Assembly (NCBI GenBank): GCA_003117195.1
Contig: BDSI01000075.1
Coordinates: 62,001-126,000 of the forward strand
Origin: Eudorina sp. 2006-703-Eu-15
Lineage: Eukaryota > Chlorophyta > Chlorophyceae > Chlamydomonadales > Volvocaceae
DNA length: 64,000 bases
Direction of reading: 5' to 3'
The translations under genes were made by a program, and so were the position numbers. A model generated the notes under the pieces. It saw only the letters and a program-made list of their open reading frames with translations, made no database searches and was not told where the DNA came from. Each line of letters opens with the position of its first letter. Within the stretch, counting starts at the first letter, position 1. Shown here in pieces: positions 17,979-31,100 of this stretch.

Positions 17979-18758
17979 TTTGGACAAGCCTGAAGGAAAG
18001 GGAAACGGGAACGTCGGGCGATACGGTATGATCATCGCAGTAGACATGGGCAACCGTGATGGTCTCGAGCTGCACACGGGCCAGCAGCGGAACCATGCAA
18101 GTGGATTCTACTCATTAAGCAAACTGCAAGCCCTATTCGTTTGTGGCACAGACAGGTCATCTGCCAGTTGCAAGCGGGACCTTGCGGCAATCACGCTTAC
18201 CTCCTAAAAGGCAATGAGCGCCCAAGAATGCAGCAGCAAATTTTGACTGGGACGTGTGACCTGAGGAGCCACTAGCTATGGATTTCCCAAGCCTCTGGGG
18301 GAGAACAGTTGGAGGGAGAAGTCCTATTTCCGTACGGCAGTGATTTGCCGCTCCATACTTCAACAGAGTGTAAGAGGACTATTGTATTGCATTGCTTGTT
18401 GATAATGATACTTGCCGACGCATGCGAGATACCACTGAGAGCACTGACTATGTCTGCATGACAGTGTTTTGGCTGAAATTGATGTATTTGTCAGACTGGC
18501 TTGGCACAGCTTAATCCTAGCGTGACGACGTCGCCTCTATAGCATACCTTCAATTGTAGTTTCCACGTGGTCGCGGGACCCAAGTGCACTAAGTGTGTTC
18601 GGCTTTCCTGACAGCACTCTCCTCCCGGATTGTCCCTGCCTGGCGTCTTAGAGCGTCAAAGTGTGACCATCGCAGCAAGTCGTCCCAGCTTGCACGCCGA
18701 AACCCAGTTTCGGGCTCAACGCACTGGTTCCCGCCGGCCTTCGCGGTCCCCCTGCTCG
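17979..18758. promoter_or_regulatory. Divergent promoter region, QCR2 / coiled-coil gene
   Basis: This 780-base gap lies between the start of minus-strand QCR2 and the start of the plus-strand small coiled-coil gene. It is lower in GC than the flanking exons, especially at 18360-18560. It must carry both promoters and 5' untranslated regions. The first 100 bases are also open in the QCR2 frame. Confidence 0.5.
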
Positions 18759-20691
18759 ATGAGGACGACAGGCAGCGATAAGCGGGTCACCAATGACGTA
18801 ACGGTGCAGCAATTCAGTCATACTAGCACCAGCATTGGTGGTACGGCAGATGGTCTGAAGCGGTCACTTAAAGAACTGGAGGACGAGCTCAAGACGGACG
18901 AGGCGGGCAAGAAGGTGGGACACCAAAAACAGCAATCTGAAATTTGGACAAGGGCGCAATCCAGAACTACCTGCGGTATCAGCAATAACGGGGGTTCTGT
19001 CACCATGCCAGAGCACGTGGTAGCCCATATAAGGCAGTGGGCCGGCCGAACGTTCCGGTTTGGTTTGGGAAACAGAGTACGCCTCGTACCCCAGAGGGGT
19101 TTCAGTCATGTTGGTTGCTTCTCTGCCGCCCAGGACGTGGAAGGGCCTTGGCGGGCCAATGGCGGTGCACCTGTCGGGGTTGCTCCCGCCGTTGGGCAGT
19201 CGGCGCCGCCATGCTCGGGCTGACCACCTGTGTGGCAGTATCATTCATCGCCGCTATCAAAGGGTTACTGCAAAGCTAAGAGACGATCCACAAGGCGACC
19301 TTGGAATCTCAACTGTTCGAGTCTAAAATGTGAATCTGGATCCGGGGCTGTCGTGCTGTCGTACAGCAATCACGCGCGTCCGAGCCACCCTTGCACCTCC
19401 GTCCCTTCCGGCCTCATTCCACCCCACCCCACATCCGCCAGGAACCTCTCAGCGCTTTGAGGTCCAGCTGCGTTCCACACGCCTGTAATGGCCTTGTTCT
19501 GCGATCCCATCGGCGGCCCGTGCGGCCAGGTCCGTTAATCAGCAGCACTGGCCGGCCGCTTTGACCTCAGCGGCGCACCGGATCCTTCCCGTACAGGAGA
19601 AGGCACCGGACTTGTCAATCGGTTGGGGCTGGACACCATTCTACCATGCCCGTGGTCCCGCCTCCTCCGACCGCCAGCACCCACGCTAGCCGCGATCGCC
19701 ATCTGTCCCCCGCCCTCACAACCCGACCCTCACAATCCCCGCTGTTGGAACCCCTGTCGCAACCTGCCCGGCCAAAACACATCACCGGCCCGCCGCCTTA
19801 CCTGTCCTTGCCCTCTCCTCTTGAAGGAGTACGAGACCTACCTGAAGCAGCTGGAGGTGCGGCGGGCTGACCTTCAACGCAAGGTCGACGAGAACAAGGC
19901 CTGGCTGGAGGCAGTGGAGAAGAAGGGCAGCGACAGCTCCGAGGCACAGTATAAGAGGCTGCTGGAGCAGATACAGACCATATACGACAGCGCCAAGGAG
20001 TTCCATGGGAAGGGCATTGACATGCTGATCAAGGATGTGAGTCCTTGTGGACCCGTCGGTCGCCGACCTCGACCCATGGGTCGAGTTGCGCGCGAGGCGG
20101 GCGAGGGTTGCGTCACGGCACTGGGCGGGCGGGGTGCCTCTTGCGGTTGGGAGGTCCCGTGCGGGCGGTGTGGCCAGTGAGTGTGAATGGCGATGTGCGG
20201 GTGTCGGGGGAAGGGGGGAGGGGGATAGGAAGCGAGGTGCTGCTGGCGAGGTAGTGACCCATGGGTGGCTGTCGGATGGCTGCAATATATGGCACAGGCA
20301 AACGAGGGGTTGCGCCGACAGGGTCGGGGATCCCAGCCCGCCCGCGGGTCGTAGCGCGGCGCAGCGCAGCTCAATGCAGCGCCAGCTCATCCAGACACCA
20401 CGTCTTGCAGTTGATCTGTGTCGTTGTGGATCGGATGGTTGCACCCGCTGCGGCAGTGAAGACCCGGGTGTCTGTGTCCCGAGGGGTCGTCTCGAATTCA
20501 GTTGACAGCGAGAGAGCGGCAAGTGCCCCTCCTGCCCGCTAGGTGCCCCTCCTGCCCTCGGTTGTGCCTTACCCCCTCACCCGCCGCTTCCCCCTCCCGG
20601 CCCCGTGTCCCCGTGGCCGCAGTTCGGGTATCACATCGCTTACAAGCGCTGGAACGACAGCTTCACGGCCATCCCCTTCAAACCCAAATGA
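18759..20691 (+). CDS. Small conserved-looking coiled-coil protein
   Basis: Three exons, 18759-18914, 19827-20036 and 20623-20691, join in phase 0 and give about 144 aa. The N-terminal 25 residues are Thr/Ser-rich. A charged helical region follows, with heptad-like stretches in LKRSLKELEDELKTDEAGKK and LEVRRADLQRKVDENKAWLE. It closes with a short aromatic, basic tail containing GYHIAYKRWNDSFTAIPF. The strong exon borders (GTGGGA and GTGAGT donors, C-rich acceptors) and matching phases support one gene. I do not recognise the family. The size, coil and aromatic tail resemble small axonemal microtubule-associated proteins of green algae, which is only a suggestion. Intron 1 is 912 bases and could hide another symmetrical exon. 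It is divergent from QCR2. Confidence 0.7.
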
Positions 20692-23600
20692 GATCCCCAG
20701 AGGCTTTGCGTTTCGCCGCCCTTCCGACACGGGGGCCCACAGCGGACAAGCAGCGCCACCCCTCTGTCTTTGCAACCCCAGTTCCAGATTCAAGGACTGT
20801 ACGAGTTGACGTTGTACGACGAACCGCTTCTCTCGGGCTCTGCCGGGGTTTCCGCACTGCCTACCCGGGGACCTGCGGATGGGGGGTCCTGCTGGTGTCC
20901 CCGCCGGGGGCCGGAGAGAGAGAGGGTGGCCTGCGGCGTCGCGGTATTGAAGATCAGCCTCAAACATAGCCAAGCCAAGCCAAGCACGGGGGGCCGGGGG
21001 CTCTGCCTGGTTCGGGGGGCTCTGCCTGGTTCGGGGGGATCCTGGGTAAGCAAACGGCGCGCCCACGGTTGGAGAAAGGAGCGTACGTTGCTCTCTACGG
21101 CGCGCGGGACGACACTGCGTCACGCAGGTTGTGTATAATATGTGGCACGGACATTTTGCCGCCATGGACGGTGACGGGTCGGCGCTGTGGTGCTGCGCTG
21201 ACAACACACCGGTGCATTGTTCTACGGGGCGTGTCACACGGGGGGAGGCCCTTGACAGGTTGGCCCACGAGGGGCTGGGCTGGGGCGACACACTCGTGGT
21301 GGGTACCATTGGCATGGAGAGTGCGTATGGAGCATGGAGGTGCTCATGTCCTCGACCTCAACGGGGAGCACGCTGAAACTGCGGTCCGGGGGCCGGAGTT
21401 TAGCAGGGGGTGCGTGGGGGTTGGAGGCTGCGAGACGGCCAGGCGGGTGAGGGAGCGATGCGCTTCGAGCGGGTGGCCTTCAGGCGCCGGCCCGGCCTGT
21501 CCTGTCAAGGTGAAGGGGAGAGGGCGCTGCGCCGCATACGGCCCGCGATTTGAGAGGGCGACGTGACAAACACGCGGCATCGAGGTGTCCTGCCGCCTCG
21601 TCGGTGGGGCCTGCTGGGGCTTGCCCTGGTATACACCGTAGATCCCTTTTCGGGGTCCGCTGTAACGTTCATTCATTCATTCAAACACGCAGGGCAGGGC
21701 AGGGCAGGGAACGGGTACACCTTACGACGGTTACTGTATCGAGGCGGAGCAGACCGTTTCGTGACTGGGTTACAAGATGGTACAATACTTGGTGGGTCGC
21801 GACAAAACGCGAGTGCAGGCTGCATGTGTTTCTGAGAGCAGGCTGCTGAGGCGGACTTCCGCCGGTTGAGGTCATTTGAGGGTGCTGTGCTCGTCTGCGG
21901 ATGTCCTTCCGGGCCGCGAGCTGCGGTCCGCAGTACCGCGGAACATTACCAGAACAAGGTGCGTGCTGCCGGACATGCCGGCCGGCAAGGGAGCGGCTAA
22001 CGAGGCGGCGGCTGGGATGTGGGTACCTGAGTCTGTCGTGCCTGGCGCGCGGCGCATGCCTCGCAGCAACCGCCGGTGTGGCATCATGCCATATCAGCTG
22101 ATCGGTGTCGGTCGAGGTGCCTCTCGCCCACACGGCCGGCGCCGGCAGCGTTGGAGTCGCTACCCGATGGCTGGTGGTGGCTCTGTAACATTGTGCCGTA
22201 TTAACAGCCGAACCGCCTCTCGGGGCCCGCGCACACCCATCGCAAACAGACGGGCGTGCAGGGTCACACATGTATGTCGGCAGTCGGCAACGCCTTCGCG
22301 AGACAGCCAGGTGTGGCACGACGCGGCAGCAATCGAAGCAGGTCTTCAACACGAGCACAGAAAACTTAAATGGAACAGGACCACCACCACTGGAGACTCA
22401 TCGCGCGTCCAATATACACGGGGGAGGTCTTCTCGAAGATCCAAGTTTGCTAGCGCGGTGCCTGTCGGAAGATGCCATGTTGCAGCCGCCGGACGAAAGG
22501 AAAACCACCCCACACACAATTTGCTTCACGCCACCTAGAAATTTATCCGATTGCCTCGTTGACCATTTTCCATACTTTCTCTCTCTCCCTCTCGTAGGCG
22601 ATGTGTGACAGGGCAAGGAAATATCAGAACCATCGAGCGTGTTCAAGACAGGAACAGGAGCAGGCGCCCCCTCTCTCCCACGGGGCCACCAACGCAAGCC
22701 CGCAGCTTCCCATGCCGTGCGTCAAGCAGCCCCCAGCCGACCATGCCGGACGTTATCCGCGCTCGCCCAGCCGACCATGTCGCCGTCCACGGCATGTTCC
22801 GCCACCGGATGCAGTACGTACGTGTGGAACGAGATGTTGCGTAAGGTACGGTACAGCGCCTCTCAGGGCCGCACTCTTTTTCGGCCGGTTCTAATGGCGG
22901 TCGCATACATGGCCGCGACGCCGCTTCGCGAATGCTATGAGAGCACCTGTTTGAAGGCTAAGCTCAGTTGATGCCTAAGCTTTCAGCTGATGTCCAAGAA
23001 CTGGAAGCGAAAAGCGCCGGGAAACCCTGGGAAACAACAGCGTGAGGTGTTTCTATCAGAGTAGCACCCGCCTCGTCGAATCATCCCCCGAGCCCCGACC
23101 CCACCCCCCTGGACTTCCCCTGCCGCCCCTCAGCAAGCCCACGACACGGTCGAATGCTCGAGCTCAGTGCCCCCCCGACCATGTCCGGCAGCAATGCATC
23201 ACACATGTACCCTCCCCCGGGTCAAGCAGAACGTCGACGGAGCAGCACCGCGCCGCGCGCCGCCGACCAGCCATCCAGGCGACAAGCCATGCAAACCAGC
23301 CAGTGCCCGATGCCCCTGCCGTGTGGCCCCTGCCGGTGCAGCCGGACAGCGCCGCCCTGTTAAAACGTTGAGCCGCACCCGCCTGACGGACGACGTTTTG
23401 CGGAATTGACACACGCCGGTCTTCTGCCGCCGCCCAACAGCCATATTGGCCCACCAACAGTGACCGCCAGTCCCCACTCTCCCACGCCTCCACACGCAAC
23501 ACCCACAAACCCACAAACAAACGAGAGCGGGTTTCCTCGCCCTACACCCACATCCCGATGATACACCTCACCTCACTGCTACGCCCACCGCGTTCTCTTA

Positions 23601-25180
23601 CCCCGCGTGCCCGCCGCCCCGTGTCGCCCGCCCTTCCCCAGCCGGCACAACCACACCAACCATCTTTCCGCGCAGGCGGCCTCCCCCGCCCCCTGTCCCC
23701 CGCCCCCACGGGAGCGGGACCCCATCGATGGCCCCGTCCGCGCCACACACTGCAACCGTCACCTTGCTCCTCCGCCCAGTCAAGGACGTAGTTTTGAGAA
23801 ACCCAACGCACACACACGACGCTGCCCCCCCAGCCCCCCGCGATCAGGACGTACACCCAACCCAAGTCAGCCGACAAAGATGGCCGCTCTGTGTCGGGAA
23901 CAAGCAAGGTCTCATCGGAATTCAACCCGTAGCAAGTCTCACATGGCGCACACCGACACCAGCGCGCGCGTGCACACCGGCATGACGGCAAAATGCGACA
24001 ATAGTGATAAAGAAAGTGCAACCGCACCGACTGGGCAACACGCCGCCCTTTCCCAACCCCGTTCCCAACCCCGTCCCCAGACACGCGAACAGGACCCCGG
24101 CGCCGCCACCTGCGGAATGGGGAGCGTCCAGGCTCCTGCCGAGGATCGCAGCGCAGGTCGCTCACCGGCCGGCTGTGCAGCTCGACATGCGCCCTGGCCA
24201 ACAGACTACTGCAGTTTACTGTTCAGTAACCAACCGAAACAACAAAAAAGCTTAGGGGGCCGGAGCACGGACTGGCACTCCTGACGTGGCGATCCTAAAT
24301 CAGTCGGTCGACGTCGTAATCGGCTTCTCGGCGGATGCGCCGCAAGAATCCCCAGTCCAACACTGGTGGCGGTCTGCCTCCGGATCGTAACCTCACGACA
24401 CTGGCCGGCCAGGCGATGGCTGAACCGGCCCTGGCTGGTGCTGTGGCGGCCTTGGCCACTGGAACTGCTTGCCTTGCTTGCTACCTGTCCGTGCCCTCCC
24501 AACGCCCTACGCTCCAACCTACGGTACCACTATTGCCGAAATGTCTCTAAAGCCCAGCAGTACAAGCCGCAATAACGGCGTCTCCCTACTCTAGCGGGGC
24601 AGTTGGCCCCACCGGGTCGGCGCTAGTCACCCAACTGGACTCACAGTGACCCGCGGGACGCTGGGCCCTCACTGATCTCGACACCGGACGGCCTGCCGGC
24701 CCAGTATGTCCTCACACCACGTGCAGTGCCAGCCGCGGCCGGCATCCCGCACTCGCCAAGGCGTCGGAAATGGGAGCGTCGGCCGCACCCCCAAAGGTTC
24801 CCTCTGGGGCGCCGCGGGCATCGCTGTGCCCTGCACACATACGCGGTCCTCATTTCCCGCAAAGAGCTGGCTGTCTTGTCCTTTACTACCCCATCCCAAG
24901 GACATTGCAAATTTGGAATGGGCACAGCAACGGACGCGCGCTCCCTTGTCCACTGGCAAAGACGCACCACAAGCACCCAGGGCGGCCCACAAGTACACCG
25001 GCGCTGAAGGCGAGGTCTGCATCAGCGTTGCGACACTCCTGTTCGTCCTTCTCAACGTATGCCGCGCCTTTCGTTGTCCGTTGCCTTTGCCTGTTTTCCG
25101 TTGCCTGGCGTTATGGTTGTCATGACCTGCCTTGACTTACTCCATGCGTTGTCTGTGTCCTTGCCTTGCCTTACTTCGCC
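20692..25180. other. Long gene-poor stretch between convergent genes
   Basis: No exon is supported on either strand in about 4.5 kb. Open frames of up to 660 bases exist but look like GC-driven shadows without motifs. The ends should hold the 3' untranslated regions of the small coiled-coil gene and of the giant gene. A TGTAA at 21661-21665 is a candidate signal for the former. Simple repeats include ATTC units (21667-21682) and GGGCA units (about 21690-21712). Confidence 0.4.
21661..21665 (+). terminator. Candidate TGTAA poly(A) signal
   Basis: This is the first TGTAA on the plus strand that I see after the small coiled-coil gene, about 970 bases past its stop codon at 20691. The distance is on the long side but normal for this type of alga. 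Confidence 0.35.
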
Positions 25181-28100
25181 TTACTTCTTGCCGCCGCCGA
25201 AGAGCATCCCCCACTTCGACTTGGCCTTCTGCTTCAGCGACTCGCTTCCCTTGGCCTTCGCGGTGCCAGCCGCCGTGCTCCCCTCCGACACGCCCGTCAC
25301 CTGCGACTTCAGGTGCGACTTCAGGTGCGGCTGAGACTGCGACTGCGACGACGGTGCCACGCTCAGCTGCCCGATCCCCACCGCCTCAGAGTGCAAGGGG
25401 CCGACCCCAGCCACGACCACCGGCCCGGCGCCACGCGCGCCCGGCAGGAACGCTGACGCCGCCGCCGCCGCCGAGATAGCAGCGCCGCCGCCGCTACCGG
25501 CCGCGAAACCAGCGGAAGACGGCGACCGCTGTTGATGCTGCTGCATGGTCAGGTTGTTCAGCTGGTTGGCGAGATCCAACAGACTCATCTGACCGGCGGC
25601 GCTACCGGCAGCTCCGGGCGAGCCCGGGATGGCGGCAGCGGCGCCGCCGCCGCCACCGCCTGCCGCCGCTCGCGACAGCGCCGCCACCGCCACGCCTTCC
25701 GGGAACCCGCCCGCGCTGCCGGCCAAGCCGACAGGGCCCGGGCCCGAGGTCATGCGTGGTGAAGCCGCACCGCCTGGACTGTATCGTGACGGCGGGGCGC
25801 CCACGGCCGCGCTCGGCTGCGTCGCTGCACCACTGCCCGGGCTGCCGGCGGCCGCCACGAGTGCGGCCGCGGCGGCCCAGTCGCCCGGCACCGCCCCTGG
25901 AGCAGCCGCAGCCGCAGCCGCAGGCCAGGCCTGGGAGCTGGACGGCCCTGGGTGCTGCGCCGACTGTGGGGGCGGCAGCTGACCCTGGCCCTGGCCCTGG
26001 CCGGACCCACGGCCCTGGGAGTGTGGTTGTGGTTGCTGCTGTGTGTGGAACATGAAGGCCTCGGCACTGGGGGAGTAGCCGCTGTCCCGGGGGGTGGGGC
26101 CCATGGAGGTGCCCCCCAGGTCAAAGGTGGCGTCTGTCTGGACGGAGGACTGGGACTCCCGGGCGATGGCGGACCGCTCCGAGGGCGGCTGCTGCTGCCA
26201 GTGAGGGTGAGGGTGCGAATGAGGGGGGTGCGGCTGCGACTGCTGCCGCGGCGGCGACGCAGACGCGCTTCCGCCGCCGCCGCCGCTGCGGTCGAGCTTC
26301 GTCCCGGGCGAGGTGTCGTCGTCGGCGGCGATCTCCGGGACCGCCGCTGGTGGCGGCGGCGGCGATGCCGCCGCCGCCGCTGCGCTGGTGGGGCTCGCCG
26401 GCGCCACGGCGGTCCCGGCGTTGGCGGCCGCGGCTGCCGCGTTGGCGGCGTTGGCGGCTCGCAACCACTTGCTCATGTCGGCGTGCAGGATGCGCAGCTG
26501 CGAGACCATGGAGTGGCCCGGGCCGTGGCGTTTCTCCACTCCGCGGCGGTACCCCTCCAGCTGGTCCAGCAGCTGGTCCATGCGGGCGGCGCGGGCGCCG
26601 TCGGGGTCGCCCTCTGCAGGACCGGCCGAGGCGGGGCGGGACGGGACGGAACGCGACGTGACGAGGTGGGCGACGAACAGCCAGAGTGGAGGCGAACAAG
26701 CGGGCGATCCAGGTGTACCTATTTACGGTGTGTAAAAAGAAACTGAGGTGTGTGTAAAAGAGAACTGAGGGGTGTGTGAGTGTGTGTGTGTGGTCAACGG
26801 ACGCAATAACGGCTACCCACCCGTCACCATGGCCGCTCTGACCGCCCTCAGCTCCGTCAGCACAGGCTCGATGCTCCTGGAGTCCCGGCCGCGACCCCGG
26901 GAGGGTGTGCTGGCGCCGCTGCCGGCGGGCGTGTCCGACGGCGTCGCCGCCGCCGCCGCCGCCGCCGGGTCGGCTGCTGCTGTCGCGGCTGCGCCTGCAT
27001 CGGTACCTGCCGGCCTAGGGGACGACCTGACCCCAGAAGCTTCTGGGCCGCTGTCCGGTGGTTCCGGAGCCCCGGCACCGCCGCCTACAGGCGCACCGCC
27101 TGCTGCGGAGCTGGCGGCGGCGGCGTGCCCAGGCACAGCTGCCGCGGCGGCGGTGGCGGCGGCGGGTCGTTGTGGCGGCCTTGGCGGCCAGCCAGCGACC
27201 GCCGTGGTGACTGTCGGACCCTCCTCCGGCCCCTTTGCAACCACAGGCACAGGCACAGCCGCCGGCAGCGGTAAGCTGGTTCCCACTGATAGTCCCTCGC
27301 CACCAGCCGCGACCCCGGCGGCGGAGGGGCCACCGGCAGCAGCGGCGGCAGCGGCCCCGCTGGTGGTTCGAAGCAGGTGGCTCCGCGACATCGAGTTCGA
27401 CTGCGATTCGGTGACGCTGCCGGTGTCCGGGTCACTGGCCTCCGCATCGCTGCACCCACCGTCGGCGCTGGCCGCCGCCCCCGCCGCCGCCGGCGGCACC
27501 CCCGCTGCGCCCGCGCTGGGCCGACGGAAGTACGCCATCGCCACCCCGCGCGGCGGCGCCGCCGGGGTCGCGGCGCCGCTCGCCGTACCCTCCCTCAGAC
27601 GCCGCAGCGACATGCCCCCGCCCCCGCCGCCGCCAAGGGCGGTATTCTTGCTGCTGGTACTGCTGGTCGGACTGACGTCGACGCTCGAAAGGGCGGGGGG
27701 TGAGGCAGGGACAGAAACCCGCGGCAGCAGCGGCGGCGGCGGCGGCTCCTTCGGCGGCGGCGCGGCCTCCGCGGCGGCGACGGTTGCGGCGGCGTCCGCC
27801 TGGGTCTGCAGCGCGACGCCCACGGGGTCCATCGAGAGGAGTCCTGAGCCGATGCCGATGCCGCCGCCGCTGCTGACGACGGCGGCGGCGGCGACGAAGC
27901 CGCTGTCGTACGTGGCCGACTCGGGGGCGTCCCCGTCGTGGACCTGGGTTCCCGTCCCGGCCATGACTATGGGGACGGCCCGGCAGTCGCCGCTTCCCGG
28001 GCGGCTCATCGCCACACCAGTTGACGGCGGCGACGCCGCCCTCGCGGCGGCAAGTCCCATTCGCTGCTCTGGCTGCGGCGCCGGTGGCGACGGAGGCGCC

Positions 28101-31100
28101 GGAGCGGGCAGTCGCACCAGCGTCTGGAACGCTAGTCCGGGGGTGTGGACGGGGCCGACCGGCTGCGCGGCTAGCGCGGGCTGCGGGGCGGCTGGGGCGG
28201 GTGCAGCCGGCACCGTCTGCCCGCCCGATGCAGAAGCCGCCCGTCGCGGCCCCGCGTCCACGGGGTCAGCCACCGCCTCCTCCCGCTCAGGTGCAGGCGC
28301 AGACTCGAGTGCGGGCTCGGCCGCCGAGGTGGATGACGCCAGGGCGACGCTGTCCGCCGCCGCCAGCAGCGACGCCGCCGCGTCGGTTTGGTCGCCCTCG
28401 TGATGGTGCGGCAGGCTCGGCGGGCAGGAGTCCTCCGGCTGCATCAGAGCCGACGGATGCGCCGCCGCGGGCGCGGCGCCGCGCGCCGCCATCGCCTCCG
28501 CCCGACCGTCCGCCTTGCCGGCGGAAGCCGCATCCGCGGCGTTGTTGCCCGTGACGTCGCTGCTCAGGAACCCGACCACGGCGGCCGCCAGCACGTCCAG
28601 CGGCGCGGAGTGGAGGCCGCGCAGCAGCTCGTCCGCGCAGGGCGCGCTCCCCACAGCCCGGACGTGGGCGACCGCCGCCCTCACGTCGCCGCCGCCGGCC
28701 GGCCCGCCGCAGGCAGCTGCCGCCGCCACCGCCGCCGTCGTACCGAGCACCGGCTCCGCGGGCTTCGTCCCTGCGGGTTCTGCCGCGCCGTTTGGCGACT
28801 GCACAGGCACCTCTGCGGGTGCGGGTGTGGGCACCGGCGCCGCGCCGGGGCTGGCCGGCCCGAGCTTGCCGGAGTTACCCGCCGTGACCTCCACAGAGGC
28901 ACCGCTGACGGCCATGGCGGCCTCCAGCTGCTGCAGGAAGCGGAGGGACTCGGTGCGGAGGCTGGGTTCGAGGGAAGCCGCCGCCGCCGCTGCCAGCGGT
29001 TGTGGAGGCGACTGCGGCAGGGCAGGTTTTGACGAGTCGGGTGTCGCGGCGGGCGGCGTCGCGGCGCGCGGCGGCGACACGGACAGCGCCTGAAGCTTGG
29101 CCGGCCGGTTGGAGGCGGGCGACTGCGGCGGCGAGCTGAAGACGCCCGCGTACGCGGGCTTGGACAGCACGATTCCCGGAGGCTTGTTGTGTTGGGTGGC
29201 CAGGGAGGACGTCCCTGTGCTGCTGCCGGCACCGGCCGCGGAGGCCGAGCCGTGGCGGCTGCCGGGACGACTGGACACGGCGCCGCCCACGGACGAGGAG
29301 CCGTGGCCGCGGGGGCTGCGACGTGCGGGCGGGTTCATGCGGCCGGCCGGCGGCGGTCCGGCGGCGGCCGGGGAGCCCCCGCGCTGCGGATCGGCGCTCG
29401 GGCTGCGCCGCTGCGCGCGGGCAGCCGGGCCAGGCACGGAGGAGGCGCAGGCGCGGGCGGCCGCCACGGCGGCTTCGGACGCTGCGACGGCGGCCGCCGC
29501 CGCCGCGGCGGCGGCGGCGGCGGCCGCGGCCTGCTCGTCTGCTGCGGGCTGTGTGTCCGCTGTCGCAGCCTTAGCGGGTTCCGTGGCCGCCGGCGAGGGA
29601 GGAGCTGGCGCAGGGCCTGCAGCGGTTGGTGTATCCGCACGGCCAGGGCCGGGGCCAGGGGAGGTCGCGGACGCACCGTCGGCTGAGGCGGGGCCCGAGT
29701 GTCCGTCCCCCTGCCCCTGCCGAAGCTCCAGCTGCGTTGAGTTGCTGCGCTGCAGCTCCGCCAGCTGTTGCTGCTGCTGCTGCACCCACTGCGCCTGCCG
29801 CTGCAGCTGCTCGATCTGCCGCTGCAGCTGCTGGATCTGGATCTGCTCGGGGGTCAGCTTCGGCTGCGGCCTCTCACCCACGGCCTCCTTCCCCTCCTCT
29901 CGGTGCTCCGGGGCCGGCGCCTGCTGCGGCTGTGGATACACGGACCAGGGCTGCCCCGGCTTCGGCATATCCTCGGTCGGGCGATGTGCGCCGGAGGGCG
30001 GCAACTCTGAGTTGGGCCCAGCTTCGGAAGGCTCTGTGGGGCTGTCCAGGGCGGCCTCGTCCGCGAGCTGGTCGAGGACCAGCTGCGTCAGGGAGGAAGG
30101 CCGCCGGCTGTGCCTACCGCCGCCGGCGAGGCTGCGGCTGCTGCTGCCGCCGGCGCTGTGCAGCGCGGCGGATGCGGACGCGCCGGGCGGCGCGGCGGAG
30201 GCGTCTGAGGCCCGGGCGCTGCTGCTGCTGCTGCCTGTGCCATCATCGTGGCCTGCAGTGCTGGGGGGCAAACTAACCGATGGAATGCTTGTGGCGGCGG
30301 CGGCGATGAAATCCACGGACGGCGAGGCAGCAGAGCTCACGTGCGATGAGGGTGCTGCCGGCTGTGGCCCCGACACTACACGTCTCGGCGGCGCCCCGTC
30401 GACGACCGACAGCTCCGAAAGCAACGCGGAAAGCGGGCCCGCGGAGTCGCTCCCAGCGCCCACCGATAAGGGGTCCCCGCCCAGCGGCTCCCAGCTCCCG
30501 GGCTGCGACTGTGGCTGTGGCAGGGGCACTGCTGCCCAGGCGCTTCCAGGAAGCCGCTCCGAGGGCGCGGAGAAGGGCAGCCCCGCCGGAGGACCCCTCG
30601 AGAGCAGAGCGGCGAGCGGCAGCGCGCCTGCCAGTTGCGGCGCCAGCGGCGGGCGCGGCGCCGCCGCAGCGGGCCGCGGCGCGGCGCCAGGCGGCACCAG
30701 AAGGCCGTCCTCGTCGTCAGCTGCCGGCAGCTCCCGCTCCTCCTCGTCGCCCTCCGTCCCGGCGAAGCTGCCCGCGTCGCTCTGCCAGCTCACGCGCTTG
30801 CGCTGCCGCCTGCCGCGCCCGCCCGTGACTAGGCAGCTGGGGCTGTGCGCGCCGCCGGCGCTTCCGGAGCCGAGGGGCCCGCCGGACGAAACGCCGATCG
30901 CCGCCGCCGCCGAAGCGGTGCTGCTGTAGTCCGACACGGAGCGTGGCGCGAGCAGGGTGTGCGAACGGCCATGGGCCGTCACGGCGCCTGGCATGGCGCG
31001 CAGGGCGGTGGCCGTCTGATCCTTCAGGCCGTCCGGCCCCAGCTCCAGCTCCGTTGCCTCCCGAAGAACCTCTCCCTCCACGACCGCGATCCGCTGTATC

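Noticed and set aside
23542..24201. A 219-codon minus-strand frame downstream of the giant gene
   Set aside because: Composition is that of translated GC-rich non-coding DNA, and no splice partner or motif was found.
26772..30929. Long plus-strand open frames (543 and 610 codons) opposite exon 3 of the giant gene
   Set aside because: They are antisense shadows of GC-rich coding sequence. They lack splice support and motifs, while the minus-strand exon has phase-matched partners on both sides.
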